Positions 1-9,525 are shown, numbered from the stretch's first letter. The stretch: DNA of 64,000 nt from Lonepinella sp051851555 (GCF_051851555.1 NZ_JBPDVH010000001.1:496001-560000); one strand, 5' to 3'. Translations and numbers: made by a program. Notes: generated by a model not told the origin, from the sequence alone.

Positions 1-27
1 AAAGTGCGGTTTTTTTCACCGCACTTT
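1..27 (-). terminator. Uptake-sequence pair terminator behind talB
   Basis: Two facing copies of the uptake core (AAAGTGCGGT and ACCGCACTTT) are separated by seven bases and form a 10-bp stem 22 bases past the talB stop. The T-run expected on the minus strand lies at or beyond the window edge. Paired uptake sequences commonly act as terminators in this family. Confidence 0.7.
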
Positions 28-48
28 CGCTTTTTTTATCTCAAAATA

Positions 49-1002
49 TTACAATTTTGCTGCTAACATCGCTTCTAATTTTTCAATATCGGCGGCAAAT
101 TTGCGAATACCTTCGGCTAATTTTTCCACTGCCATTGGATCAGCATTGTGTTGCCAGTAGAAATCGGCCTCTTTCAATGGCTCTGGGCGAGCTTTGACTT
201 CACCTTTGTATTCTAATTTACGTGCTAAAGGTGCAGTGCTGTCTTGTAACTCTTTTAATAATGGTGGTGCAATAGTTAAACGGTCGCAACCCGCTAACTC
301 TGTGATTTCACCCACATTACGGAAACTTGCCCCCATTACCACGGTTTTATAACCGTATTGTTTGTAGTAGTTGTAAATTTCCGTCACAGAAACCACACCT
401 GGATCTTCTGCTGGTGCGTATTCTTTTTTATCAGAATTAGCTTTGTACCAGTCAAGAATACGACCCACAAATGGTGAAATTAAGTAAACACCTGCCTCTG
501 CACAAGCACGTGCTTGTGCTTGGGAGAATAATAGGGTTAAGTTACAGTTAATGTTTTCTTTTTCTAAAATTTCCGCTGCACGGATACCTTGCCATGTAGA
601 GGCAATTTTGATCAAAATACGATCGTTGGCAATGCCTGCTTCGTTGTAAAGACGAATTAATTTGCGTGCTTTTTCAACAGTCGCTTCAGTATCATAAGAA
701 AGACGAGCATCCACTTCAGTGGAAATGCGTCCGGGCACTAATTTTAAAATTTCTAAGCCGATATTTACGGCTAATTTATCTTCTGCATCAATTAATTGTT
801 GTGCTTTGTTGCCGCTTTGTTGTTTGGCATAAGCAACGGCTTCATCAATTAATGGGGCATATTGTGGCAGTGCGGAGGCACTTAAAATTAATGATGGGTT
901 GGTGGTGGCGTCTTGTGGTTTATAAAGTTTCATGGCTTCAATATCGCCGGTATCGGCGACCACGACGGTTACATTTTTTAAAGCATCTAATTGGGTTGTC
1001 AT
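49..1002 (-). CDS. talB: Transaldolase B
   Basis: This enzyme moves a dihydroxyacetone unit from sedoheptulose-7-P to glyceraldehyde-3-P in the non-oxidative pentose phosphate pathway in the cytoplasm. At 317 residues it is the usual TalB length. The Schiff-base lysine is K132 in the segment LIKIASTWQGIR, and the early DATTNPSL motif (residues 31-38) is typical of the family. It is transcribed alone, leftwards, and ends at an uptake-sequence hairpin. The intergenic space shared with divergent mobB holds a CRP-like palindrome, so catabolite control is possible. Confidence 0.97.
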   Translation of the reverse strand: MTTQLDALKNVTVVVADTGDIEAMKLYKPQDATTNPSLILSASALPQYAPLIDEAVAYAKQQSGNKAQQLIDAEDKLAVNIGLEILKLVPGRISTEVDARLSYDTEATVEKARKLIRLYNEAGIANDRILIKIASTWQGIRAAEILEKENINCNLTLLFSQAQARACAEAGVYLISPFVGRILDWYKANSDKKEYAPAEDPGVVSVTEIYNYYKQYGYKTVVMGASFRNVGEITELAGCDRLTIAPPLLKELQDSTAPLARKLEYKGEVKARPEPLKEADFYWQHNADPMAVEKLAEGIRKFAADIEKLEAMLAAKL

Positions 1003-1081
1003 AATTTACCTCTGGTTGATATTACGCTATGGCTGATTATCCATGATAAGTCGATTAAATACCAGTTAAACGATTAAAAAC

Positions 1082-1097
1082 TGTGATCTAGATCACG
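1082..1097. promoter_or_regulatory. Candidate CRP site between talB and mobB
   Basis: TGTGATCTAGATCACG matches TGTGA-N6-TCACA at 9 of 10 defined positions, with a perfect 14-base palindromic core. It lies 80 bases upstream of talB and about 100 upstream of mobB, so either gene could be the target. Confidence 0.65.
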
Positions 1098-1195
1098 GTT
1101 TTATAATGGAATTTGTATAGCGAACTACAATATAATACATTAAACGCAAGATGAAAATATCAAAGCAACGATATAAATAATAGGTGTAAGATAAT

Positions 1196-1690
1196 ATGAT
1201 GTCTTTTTTGGGTATTACGGGGTATAGCGGCAGTGGCAAAACTACATTATTAGAAAAATTATTGCCAAAATTAACCGCACTTGGATTGCGAGTGGCGGTG
1301 ATTAAACATAGCCACCATAATGCTCAAGTGGATAAACCCGGCAAAGACAGTTGGCGAATGAAAGAGGCAGGAGCCAGTCAAGTGATTATGGCGTGCGATC
1401 AGCGTTGGGCATTAATGACGGAAACCCCTGAGCCAGTTTCCTTTGCCTATTTAATCCAACAATTTGATCCGCAGTTAACGGATTTGGTGTTAATAGAAGG
1501 CTTTAAACAAGAACCAATACCTAAAATTTTATTGCATAGAAAAGACATGGATAAACCTTTACCCGAGCAAGACAACCATGTGATTGCCATTGCCAGTGAT
1601 TATCCTGTTGACACGGAGAAACCCTTGTTAGATATTAATCATATCGATCAAATCGCCGATTTTATTTGGCATTATTTAGGGAAACATTAA
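1196..1690 (+). CDS. mobB: Molybdopterin-guanine dinucleotide biosynthesis adaptor MobB
   Basis: MobB is a GTP-binding P-loop protein that assists MobA in converting Mo-molybdopterin to the guanine dinucleotide cofactor used by NapA-type enzymes. The Walker A motif GYSGSGKTT is at residues 9-17, and the 164-residue length fits. The start is one of two adjacent ATG codons; the second (1199) is equally possible. It is separated by a single base from the exporter gene downstream, so the two are co-transcribed. mobA lies about 22 kb away in this window, on the other strand, so the pair is split. Confidence 0.93.
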   Translation: MMSFLGITGYSGSGKTTLLEKLLPKLTALGLRVAVIKHSHHNAQVDKPGKDSWRMKEAGASQVIMACDQRWALMTETPEPVSFAYLIQQFDPQLTDLVLIEGFKQEPIPKILLHRKDMDKPLPEQDNHVIAIASDYPVDTEKPLLDINHIDQIADFIWHYLGKH

Positions 1691-1691
1691 A

Positions 1692-3068
1692 ATGGAAAAA
1701 GCCATTTCACCACGTTCCCTTGCATGGATTGCCGCTACGGCCTTTTTTATGCAAGCCTTAGATACGACCATTTTAAATACTGCATTACCTGCCATTGCAA
1801 AAGATTTACAGCAATCCCCTTTACAAATGCAGTTGGCCGTGATCAGCTATGCGTTAACGGTAGCGTTATTTATTCCTATTAGCGGTTGGTTAGCCGATAA
1901 ATATGGCACGCTAAATATTTTCCGTTTTTCTATTATGATGTTTGTGTTAGGTTCGGTGAGTTGTGCTTTTTCCATGTCATTGGAAATGTTGGTTTTTTCT
2001 CGAATATTACAAGGTTTTGGTGGTGCTATGATGATGCCAGTGGCTCGTCTGGCCATTATTCGTACCGTGCCTAAAAATGAATTAATTCCAATTTGGAATC
2101 TGATGGCCATGGCCGGTTTAACCGGCCCCATTATTGGCCCTATTTTAGGCGGATGGTTGGTGACTTATGCCTCATGGCATTGGATTTTTTTAATCAATAT
2201 TCCCATTGGTTTCATCGGCGTGATTCTGTCTAGCTTTTTTATGCCGAATGTGAAAAATCAGCTAAATAAATTTGATTGGCTCGGTTTTTTATTATTTGGT
2301 GGCGGTTTAGTTTGCCTGACATTAGGATTTGATTTAGTTAGCGAAACCTTTGTAGAAAAATGGCAAGCAGGCAGTATTTTAGCTGCCGGTTGTTTATTTT
2401 TGGTGGCTTATTATTTTTATGCTAACGGCAATCAACATGCGTTGATCCCACTTAGTTTATTTCAGGTTCGCACTTATTATTTAGGCTCATGGTCGAATTT
2501 ATTTATTCGTTTATGTGGTTCCGGCATTCCGTTTTTATTACCATTAATGTTGCAAGTATCATTTCAATACAGTGCAGATTATGCAGGCTTAATGATTACC
2601 CCGATTGCCATTAGTTCATTGGTGAGCAAACCGATTATTCGCCCATTGTTAAAATTATTAGGTTACCGAAAATTATTGATGATTAATTCATTATTTATGG
2701 CAGTTTCGGTAGGATTAATGGCGTTATTAACCATTGATACGCCACTTTGGATTTATATTAGTTTATTATCAGTTTATGGTGTGGTACTTTCTATTATGTT
2801 CACGTCGGTGAATACCTTGACTGTTTCTGAACTAGACAAACAGACCGCCAGTGCCGGTTCCACCATGTTAAGCATTATTCAACAAGTGGGTATTGGTTTA
2901 GGGATTGCCGTTTCTGCTATTGCATTGAATTTTTACCGCACTTTAGTGGAACCCGAACAATTACAACAAGCCTTTAGTTATACATTTTTAACCAGTTCTC
3001 TTTTTGGTGTAGTATTGCTTTTTGTGGTGGCTAAATTGAAGAAAAATGATGGTGAGAATTTACATTAA
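1692..3068 (+). CDS. MFS multidrug exporter, DHA2 family (MdtD-like)
   Basis: This is a 458-residue inner-membrane protein with about 14 hydrophobic segments, the pattern of the 14-TM DHA2 drug:proton antiporters. The N-terminus carries ALDTTILNTALPAIA, the family motif with an aspartate in TM1, followed by WLADKYGT (motif A) near residue 65. The overall sequence resembles E. coli MdtD (YegB). It starts one base after mobB and is followed 10 bases later by the HEPN gene, so three unrelated functions share one transcript. The substrate cannot be told from sequence. Confidence 0.85.
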   Translation: MEKAISPRSLAWIAATAFFMQALDTTILNTALPAIAKDLQQSPLQMQLAVISYALTVALFIPISGWLADKYGTLNIFRFSIMMFVLGSVSCAFSMSLEMLVFSRILQGFGGAMMMPVARLAIIRTVPKNELIPIWNLMAMAGLTGPIIGPILGGWLVTYASWHWIFLINIPIGFIGVILSSFFMPNVKNQLNKFDWLGFLLFGGGLVCLTLGFDLVSETFVEKWQAGSILAAGCLFLVAYYFYANGNQHALIPLSLFQVRTYYLGSWSNLFIRLCGSGIPFLLPLMLQVSFQYSADYAGLMITPIAISSLVSKPIIRPLLKLLGYRKLLMINSLFMAVSVGLMALLTIDTPLWIYISLLSVYGVVLSIMFTSVNTLTVSELDKQTASAGSTMLSIIQQVGIGLGIAVSAIALNFYRTLVEPEQLQQAFSYTFLTSSLFGVVLLFVVAKLKKNDGENLH

Positions 3069-3078
3069 GTAGGTTGAT

Positions 3079-3495
3079 ATGAATGATATTACATTAGATT
3101 TTACGCCATTAATTAATGCGGTTGAACGATTAAAAGAAGGGTTGGCTCGTTATCAAGCGGACGTGACCGATATTCAAATTCGTGATGGCTTAATTCAACG
3201 TTTTGAATTTACTTATGAATTAAGCCATAAAATGCTTAAACGTTATTTAGTGCATATTTCGCCTAATCCAGCACAATATGATGCCATGCCGTTTCAAGAC
3301 TTAATTCGTTCTGGTAATGAAATGAATTTATTACAAGGTGAATGGAAAGATTGGAAAACTTACCGAGAAATGCGATCACGTATCAGTCACACCAATAACG
3401 AAGAAACCGCATTAAATGTGGTGAATGGCATTCCTGCTTTCTTACAAGAAGTGATGTTTTTGACCGAACAATTAACAGAACGCACTAACGAATAA
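3079..3495 (+). CDS. HEPN-domain protein, HI0074-type nucleotidyltransferase substrate-binding family (orphan)
   Basis: This 138-residue helical protein belongs to the HI0074-like family, in which the protein normally pairs with a small MNT-type nucleotidyltransferase (HI0073-like). The segment YREMRSRISHTNNEE contains the HEPN signature R-x4-H (R99-H104). No nucleotidyltransferase gene is adjacent: the exporter lies upstream and a convergent hydrolase downstream, the 3' ends overlapping by 11 bases. In characterised MNT/HEPN pairs the HEPN member can be an RNase toxin whose activity is blocked by AMPylation. Whether this lone copy is toxic is unknown. A second family member is at 34883-35329. 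Confidence 0.82.
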   Translation: MNDITLDFTPLINAVERLKEGLARYQADVTDIQIRDGLIQRFEFTYELSHKMLKRYLVHISPNPAQYDAMPFQDLIRSGNEMNLLQGEWKDWKTYREMRSRISHTNNEETALNVVNGIPAFLQEVMFLTEQLTERTNE

Positions 3496-4426
3496 ATTGA
3501 AAGATATGCTCTAACGCCACATTTCGAATCTCATCACGCTCAAATAAAATCTCATGTTTGGCTTGTTTGATTGGAATTAATTGCCCTTTTGGCAAAAGTG
3601 CGGTGAATTTTTCGATATTTTTATTCTCCACAATGTTGTCTTTTTCCGCTTGCAAAATCAACACAGGAATTTCAATTTGTGGCAGAATTTTGGGCAAGCG
3701 TTTTATCGCTTGCAAACATAAATGTGCCCAACGGAAAGTGGGGCCGCCTAAATGAATTTGTTTAAATTTGCGATTAATCCGATTCATCCATTTCATGCGA
3801 GTTTTGCAAAAACTGAGTTCATTTTGTTTTAAATCCGCAGGTTTATAAGCTGTTTTGCCAAACACATAACGCTCACCCATACCCAATAACATCATCAAAC
3901 TCAATAAAATTTCATCACGTAACGGTTTTTTTAATGGCAAGCCAAAAAAAGGCGAAGAAAGCACCGCACTTTTAATCTGGTGATCATAGTTGGCGAGATA
4001 ATAGCTTGAAATTAAACAGCCTAAAGAATGGGCCACAATATATTGGTGTTGATAAGTAAAATCTGCGGTGCATTTTTCGATAATTTTTGCCATATCGTCC
4101 GCATAAAACCGAAATTCATCTAAATGGCCTTTTTCAGGATCGGTTAATAACCGCTGTGAATAACCTTGTCCACGGTGATCAAAAACCAATACATCAAATC
4201 CTTGTTGATAAAAATCATAGGCAAGTTCAGACCATTTCAAAATATTTTCAGCCCGACCATTGACCAGAACGATCAACTTTCGTTGATCGCTTTGGGGTTG
4301 GGTAAAATGACGATAGGCTAGCTGACAATGCCTTTTTCCAACAAGATATTGAATGGGGAATTGTTGTGCAAAAGGATACAGTTCAGCTAAGGCAAATTGG
4401 CAAAAATGGGGTTCTCGTTGCATCAT
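3485..4426 (-). CDS. pldB: Alpha/beta hydrolase, lysophospholipase L2 (PldB-like)
   Basis: This 313-residue cytoplasmic or membrane-associated hydrolase of the PldB family probably releases fatty acids from lysophospholipids. The segment FDVLVFDHRGQGYS (residues 77-90) is the family hallmark. The nucleophile elbow is AHSLG with S134, where many relatives have GHSLG. A late KHE near the C-terminus supplies the catalytic histidine, and there is no signal peptide. It stands alone, convergent with the HEPN gene, its stop lying inside that gene's end. The two adjacent ATG codons at the start leave a one-residue uncertainty. Confidence 0.82.
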   Translation of the reverse strand: MMQREPHFCQFALAELYPFAQQFPIQYLVGKRHCQLAYRHFTQPQSDQRKLIVLVNGRAENILKWSELAYDFYQQGFDVLVFDHRGQGYSQRLLTDPEKGHLDEFRFYADDMAKIIEKCTADFTYQHQYIVAHSLGCLISSYYLANYDHQIKSAVLSSPFFGLPLKKPLRDEILLSLMMLLGMGERYVFGKTAYKPADLKQNELSFCKTRMKWMNRINRKFKQIHLGGPTFRWAHLCLQAIKRLPKILPQIEIPVLILQAEKDNIVENKNIEKFTALLPKGQLIPIKQAKHEILFERDEIRNVALEHIFQFIR

Positions 4427-4438
4427 TTTTATAAAAAA

Positions 4439-4455
4439 GGGGCGAATATCGCCCC
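4439..4455 (-). terminator. Rho-independent terminator of asd region
   Basis: GGGGCGAATATCGCCCC is a palindromic stem followed on the minus strand by a run of six T. It lies 11 bases past the asd stop and just before the pldB start, insulating the two genes. Confidence 0.85.
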
Positions 4456-4465
4456 AGAAGTCAAA

Positions 4466-5578
4466 TTAAACCAACTGATTTAAAATACGGCGTACAGGCT
4501 CTGCCGCACCCCATAATAATTGGTCGCCCACGGTGAATGCGGCTAAATATTCAGGGCCCATGGCCAATTTACGTAAACGTCCTACTGGTACGCTTAATGT
4601 GCCAGTGACTTTCGCTGGCGTCAACTCACGCAAGGTGGTTTCTTTATCATTTGGAATCACTTTCACCCATTCATTATGGCTTGCTAAAATTTGTTCAATT
4701 TCGCTTAATGGCAAGTCTTTTTTGAGTTTAATGGTGAACGCTTGGCTGTGGCAACGCAATGCGCCGATACGGACACATAAACCGTCCACAGGAATAGGAT
4801 TATCGCTTAATCCTAAAATTTTATTAGTTTCCGCATAACCTTTCCATTCTTCTTTGGTTTGTCCACTTTCTGGTAACAATTTATCAATCCATGGAATTAA
4901 GCTACCACCCAACGCTGCCCCGAAGTTATCGGTTGGGAAATCGTCAGCACGCATTTTGGCGGTGACTTTGCGTTCAATATCTAAAATAGATGACGCTGGA
5001 TCAGCAAGCTCAGCTTTCACTGAATCTTCTAATTGACCCATTTGTACAAGTAACTCACGCATATTTTTCGCCCCTGCACCAGACGCCGCTTGATAAGTCG
5101 CAACAGAAATCCATTCCACTAAATCTTTCTCGAACAAACCACCAATCGCCATTAACATCAAGCTCACGGTACAGTTACCGCCTACAAAAGTTTTAATGCC
5201 TTTTTTCAAGCCGTCGGTGATCACGTGTTGGTTCACAGGGTCTAACACGATAATGGCGTCATCTTGCATACGCAATGCGGATGCGGCATCCACCCAATAA
5301 CCGTCCCAACCGGTGGCTTTTAATTTTGGATACACTTCATTGGTGTAATCACCGCCTTGACAGGTGACGATAATATCTAATTTTTTAAGTTCATCAATAT
5401 CAAAGGCATTTTTCAATTCGCCTGCCTCTTTACCCGCAAACACAGGGGCTTTTTGCCCTGCTTGCGAAGTGGTGAAGAACACAGGATTTAAATTGGCAAA
5501 ATCGTTTTCTTGAACCATACGATCCATTAACACCGAGCCAACCATACCACGCCAACCGATAAAACCGACATTTTTCAT
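4466..5578 (-). CDS. asd: Aspartate-semialdehyde dehydrogenase
   Basis: Asd reduces aspartyl-4-phosphate to aspartate semialdehyde, the branch point to lysine/diaminopimelate, threonine and methionine. It has 370 residues, as in the gamma-proteobacterial enzyme. The N-terminal NADP-binding segment VGFIGWRGMVGS (residues 4-15) and the catalytic cysteine C136 in GGNCTVSL are present. The gene is monocistronic, with a strong terminator behind it and a 182-base AT-rich space to ftsX. Confidence 0.97.
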   Translation of the reverse strand: MKNVGFIGWRGMVGSVLMDRMVQENDFANLNPVFFTTSQAGQKAPVFAGKEAGELKNAFDIDELKKLDIIVTCQGGDYTNEVYPKLKATGWDGYWVDAASALRMQDDAIIVLDPVNQHVITDGLKKGIKTFVGGNCTVSLMLMAIGGLFEKDLVEWISVATYQAASGAGAKNMRELLVQMGQLEDSVKAELADPASSILDIERKVTAKMRADDFPTDNFGAALGGSLIPWIDKLLPESGQTKEEWKGYAETNKILGLSDNPIPVDGLCVRIGALRCHSQAFTIKLKKDLPLSEIEQILASHNEWVKVIPNDKETTLRELTPAKVTGTLSVPVGRLRKLAMGPEYLAAFTVGDQLLWGAAEPVRRILNQLV

Positions 5579-5760
5579 ATTTGCATTTCCTTTAAGTTAT
5601 GTTGTGTTTGATGGTTATAAAATTACAGATAACCTTGATAAAATCAAGTGTTTTTTGTATAAAAAATGATGAAAATTAGGTTTTGATTAATTTTCATCAT
5701 TAAATAAGCAGTTATGTTAGAACAATTTTTAAAACTAGGCTTTAAAAATTAGATATTTTA

Positions 5761-6687
5761 TCATTTTCCTAACATTTTTATATGCCGTGTCGCCGCAATC
5801 CATGCTGACGCATAGCCCACAATGGAGCAAATAATCAACAAGAATGCAAATTCTACGAATCCTAAGCCATTCAATTCAAATTGGACTGCAAAAATATCGG
5901 TCACATATTTCACCGCACTAGTGAAATAACCAATGACGAAACTACTGAAAATGCAGGCAAATAAAGCACCTAAAAAGCCGTAAATAATGCCTGTGTATAG
6001 GAAAGGACGTAGCACAAATTGATCGGTGGCACCCAGTAATTTCATCACTTGAATATTCGCCTTGCTACTATATACATCAGAACGAATACTATTCCCGATC
6101 ACTAAAAAGACAGCCAAAGTCATTAACACCGCACTAAAAATCGCCACATGAGCAATCAGCCACGTAATCGCCGTGAGTTTTTCGAGCCAGTCATTATCCA
6201 TGCGGACTTCATCTACCCCTTTGATTTTCATCAAATTATTATGTAATTCTTGACGTTTTTCGGAACCTTGAAATTCTGATGTTGGATGGATCATCACCAC
6301 GGCCGGTAAGGGGTTATCATCTAAAATATCCAATTCTTCATTAAAGCCAGACCACGCCTTAAACTCTTTTAAACTTTCTTGGCGAGAAACATAATTTAGG
6401 CTTTCTACGCCATTTTGTTCACGGATTTTTTCCACCACATTGTTGGCATCATCTGCATTCAGATTTTTATGCAAATAGACCGTTAATTCGGTTTCTGGAT
6501 AAAATTTGGTGGTGGCAAGGTGGGTGTTTTTCCAAAGTAAAAAACTCACAGTCGGAATAGTCAGCGACACGGCAATCACCAAAATTGTCAATAAGGTACC
6601 GTATTTTCTTAAACAAAGATCGGCCCACACATTGCGTAGAACATATTGCATTTGTACCCAAAATGGGGCTTTTTGTGTTGAACTCAT
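5761..6687 (-). CDS. ftsX: Cell division protein FtsX
   Basis: This is the inner-membrane partner of FtsE. The FtsEX complex couples ATP hydrolysis to activation of septal peptidoglycan hydrolases. The protein has 308 residues with a cytoplasmic N-terminus, one TM near residues 33-53, a periplasmic domain to about 170, then three C-terminal TM segments, the standard FtsX layout. It is the last gene of ftsY-ftsE-ftsX, starting 10 bases after ftsE. Confidence 0.95.
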   Translation of the reverse strand: MSSTQKAPFWVQMQYVLRNVWADLCLRKYGTLLTILVIAVSLTIPTVSFLLWKNTHLATTKFYPETELTVYLHKNLNADDANNVVEKIREQNGVESLNYVSRQESLKEFKAWSGFNEELDILDDNPLPAVVMIHPTSEFQGSEKRQELHNNLMKIKGVDEVRMDNDWLEKLTAITWLIAHVAIFSAVLMTLAVFLVIGNSIRSDVYSSKANIQVMKLLGATDQFVLRPFLYTGIIYGFLGALFACIFSSFVIGYFTSAVKYVTDIFAVQFELNGLGFVEFAFLLIICSIVGYASAWIAATRHIKMLGK

Positions 6688-6697
6688 TTGCTTTCCC

Positions 6698-7354
6698 CTA
6701 TGCTCGCAAATAGCCTTGTTCTAATACAAGGCAAGGTTTTGGTTTTTGTTGAATTAAGCCAATATTGTGGGTGGCAATTAACACGGTCATGCCGGTTTTA
6801 TTAAATTCTTCAAACAGGTTAAAAATATCAAAAGACAAAGCGTTATCCAGATTGCCAGTGGGTTCATCAGCCAGCAATAATTGCGGTTTATGCACCACGG
6901 CTCGAGCAATATCGACACGTTGTTGTTCACCGCCCGATAAATGTAATGGCTGATGATTGGCACGGTCGTATAATCCCACTCTATCTAACATAGCCAATGC
7001 ACGTTCTTTTGCCGTTTTGGGGTGCATGCCTGCAATAATTAAGGGCAATGCCACATTATCCACAATAGAACGATCAGGCAATAAACGATAATCCTGATGA
7101 ACCATGCCAATTTGGCGACGTAAAAATGGCAATTCATGGCTAGAAAGGCGAGAAATTTTATGACCATTAAACCAAATTTCCCCACCATTAACACGTTCCA
7201 TGCCCATAATGAGTTTTAACAACGTACTTTTACCTGCCCCAGAATGCCCAGTTAAATAAGTCATACTGCCCACAGGTAAATGAAAATTTATCCCTTGTAA
7301 CGCAGATTGTTTGCTCCCTAAATAGGCTTTGCTCACATCTTGAAAATAGATCAT
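6698..7354 (-). CDS. ftsE: Cell division ATP-binding protein FtsE
   Basis: This 218-residue ABC ATPase acts with FtsX at the division septum. Walker A is GHSGAGKST (residues 36-44), the signature LSGGEQQR lies near residue 140 and Walker B is LLLADEPTGN. It sits 11 bases after the ftsY stop and 10 bases before ftsX, in the conserved ftsYEX operon. Confidence 0.96.
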   Translation of the reverse strand: MIYFQDVSKAYLGSKQSALQGINFHLPVGSMTYLTGHSGAGKSTLLKLIMGMERVNGGEIWFNGHKISRLSSHELPFLRRQIGMVHQDYRLLPDRSIVDNVALPLIIAGMHPKTAKERALAMLDRVGLYDRANHQPLHLSGGEQQRVDIARAVVHKPQLLLADEPTGNLDNALSFDIFNLFEEFNKTGMTVLIATHNIGLIQQKPKPCLVLEQGYLRA

Positions 7355-7365
7355 TTGGCTTTCCC

Positions 7366-8820
7366 TTAATCTTCTTGCGTAAATAACGCATCAATAAATT
7401 CATTGGCATCAAAGGTGCGTAAATCTTCAATTTTTTCACCCACACCAATATAACGAATGGGTAAATTAAATTGATCCGCAATAGCAAAAATCACGCCACC
7501 TTTGGCGGTGCCATCTAATTTGGTTAAACAGAGTCCAGTCAGTCCTACCGCCTCATTAAATAATTTTGCCTGACTAATGGCATTTTGCCCTGTGCCTGCG
7601 TCTAAGGTGAGCATAATTTCATGCGGTGCGGTGTCATCATATTTTTTCATCACACGCACGATTTTTTTCAACTCGTCCATCAAATTATTTTTATTTTGCA
7701 AACGCCCTGCAGTATCAGCAATCAATATATCAATATTTTTCGCAGCGGCTGATTGCATAGCATCAAAAATGACGGATGCTGAATCCGAGCCAGTCGCTTG
7801 TGCCACCACTGGAATATGATTACGCTCGCCCCACACTTGCAACTGTTCTACCGCCGCCGCACGGAAAGTGTCACCCGCCGCTAACATCACGGATTTACCT
7901 TGTTGTTGGAACTGACGAGCGAGTTTACCGATTGTGGTGGTTTTGCCCACGCCGTTCACGCCGACCATTAAAATGACATAAGGTTTTTTGCTGGTGTCAA
8001 TGTGCAAAGGTTGTGCTACTGGAGCAAGAATATCCGCCATTTCTTGTTTGAGTTGTTGATACAACAAATCCGCATCTTTCAACTGTTGACGAGTGGCATG
8101 TTGTTCTAAATTTTGGATAATTTTGCTGGTGGTCGGCACGCCAATATCGGCAATTAATAGTTGTTCTTCGAGTTCTTCAAACAGTTCATCATCAATTTTT
8201 TTGCCTAAAAAGAAAGCACGAAAACCCGAACCGATATTCTGTTTGGTTTTCACTAATCCTTTGAGTAAACGACTGAAAAAACCGCCCTCGCTTGGCTTTT
8301 CTTGGGTAACGGCAGTTTCTGGAATATCAGGTTCAGCGGGTTCATTTTCTTGTTCGGTGATTTCTTCTGATTGTTCAACTTGCGCTAAAACAGGCTCAAA
8401 TTCCACCGCGCTTTCTTTAACAATATCTTCAACAATATCTTCTGCATTATCCTTTTCTTCTGGAGCAATAACCTCTGCAATAATTTGTTCCGTTTTGACC
8501 GGTTCAAGTGCGGTATTATTTTGTTCAGAAATAAATGCGGTTTCAGAATGAACAAAATTTTCGACTAAATTTAAGGTGTCTTCGCTTAAATTTTCGCTCA
8601 CCGTTTCAATAGCATGATCGATATTTTCGCTGATGTTTTCGATTTTTTCTTCAATAATATCAACAATATTCTCAGTTTGTTTGGCGGTGTTTTCGATAAT
8701 TTCTTCAACAGCTTGTTGTGTTTCCATTGATGATATTGGTTCATCAACATGGTTTTCAGGTGGCTTTTTCCCAATCCCCAACCATGACCAAAAACCGCCT
8801 TTTTTCTTCTCATCTGCCAT
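7366..8820 (-). CDS. ftsY: Signal recognition particle receptor FtsY
   Basis: FtsY is the SRP receptor GTPase that docks ribosome-nascent chains at the inner membrane. Of its 484 residues, 1-180 form a long acidic A domain rich in Glu, Asp, Asn and Ile, followed by the N domain (about 185-270) and the G domain with P-loop GVNGVGKTT (287-295), the DTAGR box and a late TKLDGTAKGG segment. The A domain is poorly conserved in the family, so its repetitive acid-rich make-up is not unusual. It is the first gene of ftsYEX, divergent from rsmD. Confidence 0.96.
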   Translation of the reverse strand: MADEKKKGGFWSWLGIGKKPPENHVDEPISSMETQQAVEEIIENTAKQTENIVDIIEEKIENISENIDHAIETVSENLSEDTLNLVENFVHSETAFISEQNNTALEPVKTEQIIAEVIAPEEKDNAEDIVEDIVKESAVEFEPVLAQVEQSEEITEQENEPAEPDIPETAVTQEKPSEGGFFSRLLKGLVKTKQNIGSGFRAFFLGKKIDDELFEELEEQLLIADIGVPTTSKIIQNLEQHATRQQLKDADLLYQQLKQEMADILAPVAQPLHIDTSKKPYVILMVGVNGVGKTTTIGKLARQFQQQGKSVMLAAGDTFRAAAVEQLQVWGERNHIPVVAQATGSDSASVIFDAMQSAAAKNIDILIADTAGRLQNKNNLMDELKKIVRVMKKYDDTAPHEIMLTLDAGTGQNAISQAKLFNEAVGLTGLCLTKLDGTAKGGVIFAIADQFNLPIRYIGVGEKIEDLRTFDANEFIDALFTQED

Positions 8821-8888
8821 AAAAATCTCTCAATATCTGTTAAACTATACAAAATCTATATAGTTTATCATTTTTTATTTACATCTGT

Positions 8889-9482
8889 ATGAAAAAAAGC
8901 ACAAAATCGACCACTCAATCGACGAAAGGCGAAGTTCGTATTATTGCGGGCCGTTGGCGTGGGCGAAAATTGCCAGTCCTTAATGCCCAAGGTTTACGCC
9001 CCACTGGTGATCGTGTAAAAGAAACGCTGTTTAATTGGTTAATGCCCTACATTGTGGATAGTTGTTGTTTAGATTGTTTTGCTGGCAGCGGATCGCTCGG
9101 ATTTGAAAGCCTATCAAGGGGAGCGAAACAGGTGACTTTTGTAGAGTTAGACAAAACCGTTGCCAACCAACTGAAAAAAAATCTCGCCACCTTGAAATGC
9201 GATACAGAGCAATCTGTTGTACTCAATCAAAACAGTTTAGATTACCTAAAACAACCGCAAAAAACACCGCAGTTTGATGTGGTATTTTTGGATCCACCGT
9301 TTCATTTTGGTTTGGCAGAACAAGCAATAATCTTATTAGCGCAAAATAACTGGCTAAAAGAAAACGCTTTAATTTATGTGGAAACCGAAAAAGAAAAACA
9401 GTTAACAACACCAGAAAATTGGCAGTTGTTAAAGGAAAAAATTACGGGCATGGTGGGGTATCGGTTGTATCAGAAAGGATAA
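8889..9482 (+). CDS. rsmD: 16S rRNA (guanine966-N2)-methyltransferase RsmD
   Basis: RsmD methylates G966 of 16S rRNA in the assembled 30S subunit. At 197 residues it has the SAM-binding motif DCFAGSGSLGFE (62-73) and the catalytic DPPF motif (135-138) of N2/N6 methyltransferases. Its place divergent to ftsY is conserved in gamma-proteobacteria. The intergenic space is only 68 bases. Confidence 0.95.
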   Translation: MKKSTKSTTQSTKGEVRIIAGRWRGRKLPVLNAQGLRPTGDRVKETLFNWLMPYIVDSCCLDCFAGSGSLGFESLSRGAKQVTFVELDKTVANQLKKNLATLKCDTEQSVVLNQNSLDYLKQPQKTPQFDVVFLDPPFHFGLAEQAIILLAQNNWLKENALIYVETEKEKQLTTPENWQLLKEKITGMVGYRLYQKG

Positions 9483-9515
9483 AAACACCAATCTTGAATA
9501 AAGAATGGTGTTTTT
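9481..9515. terminator. Bidirectional terminator between rsmD and pepT
   Basis: AAAAACACCA and TGGTGTTTTT form a 10-bp stem around a 15-base loop, with A and T runs at both edges, so it can end transcription of both convergent genes. Confidence 0.8.
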
Positions 9516-9525
9516 ATTAAAATTT

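Noticed and set aside
8093..8551. Long plus-strand open frame of 152 codons.
   Set aside because: It lies antisense to the acidic A domain of ftsY; the Glu/Asp-rich codons read as Ser/Phe on the other strand. No start signal.
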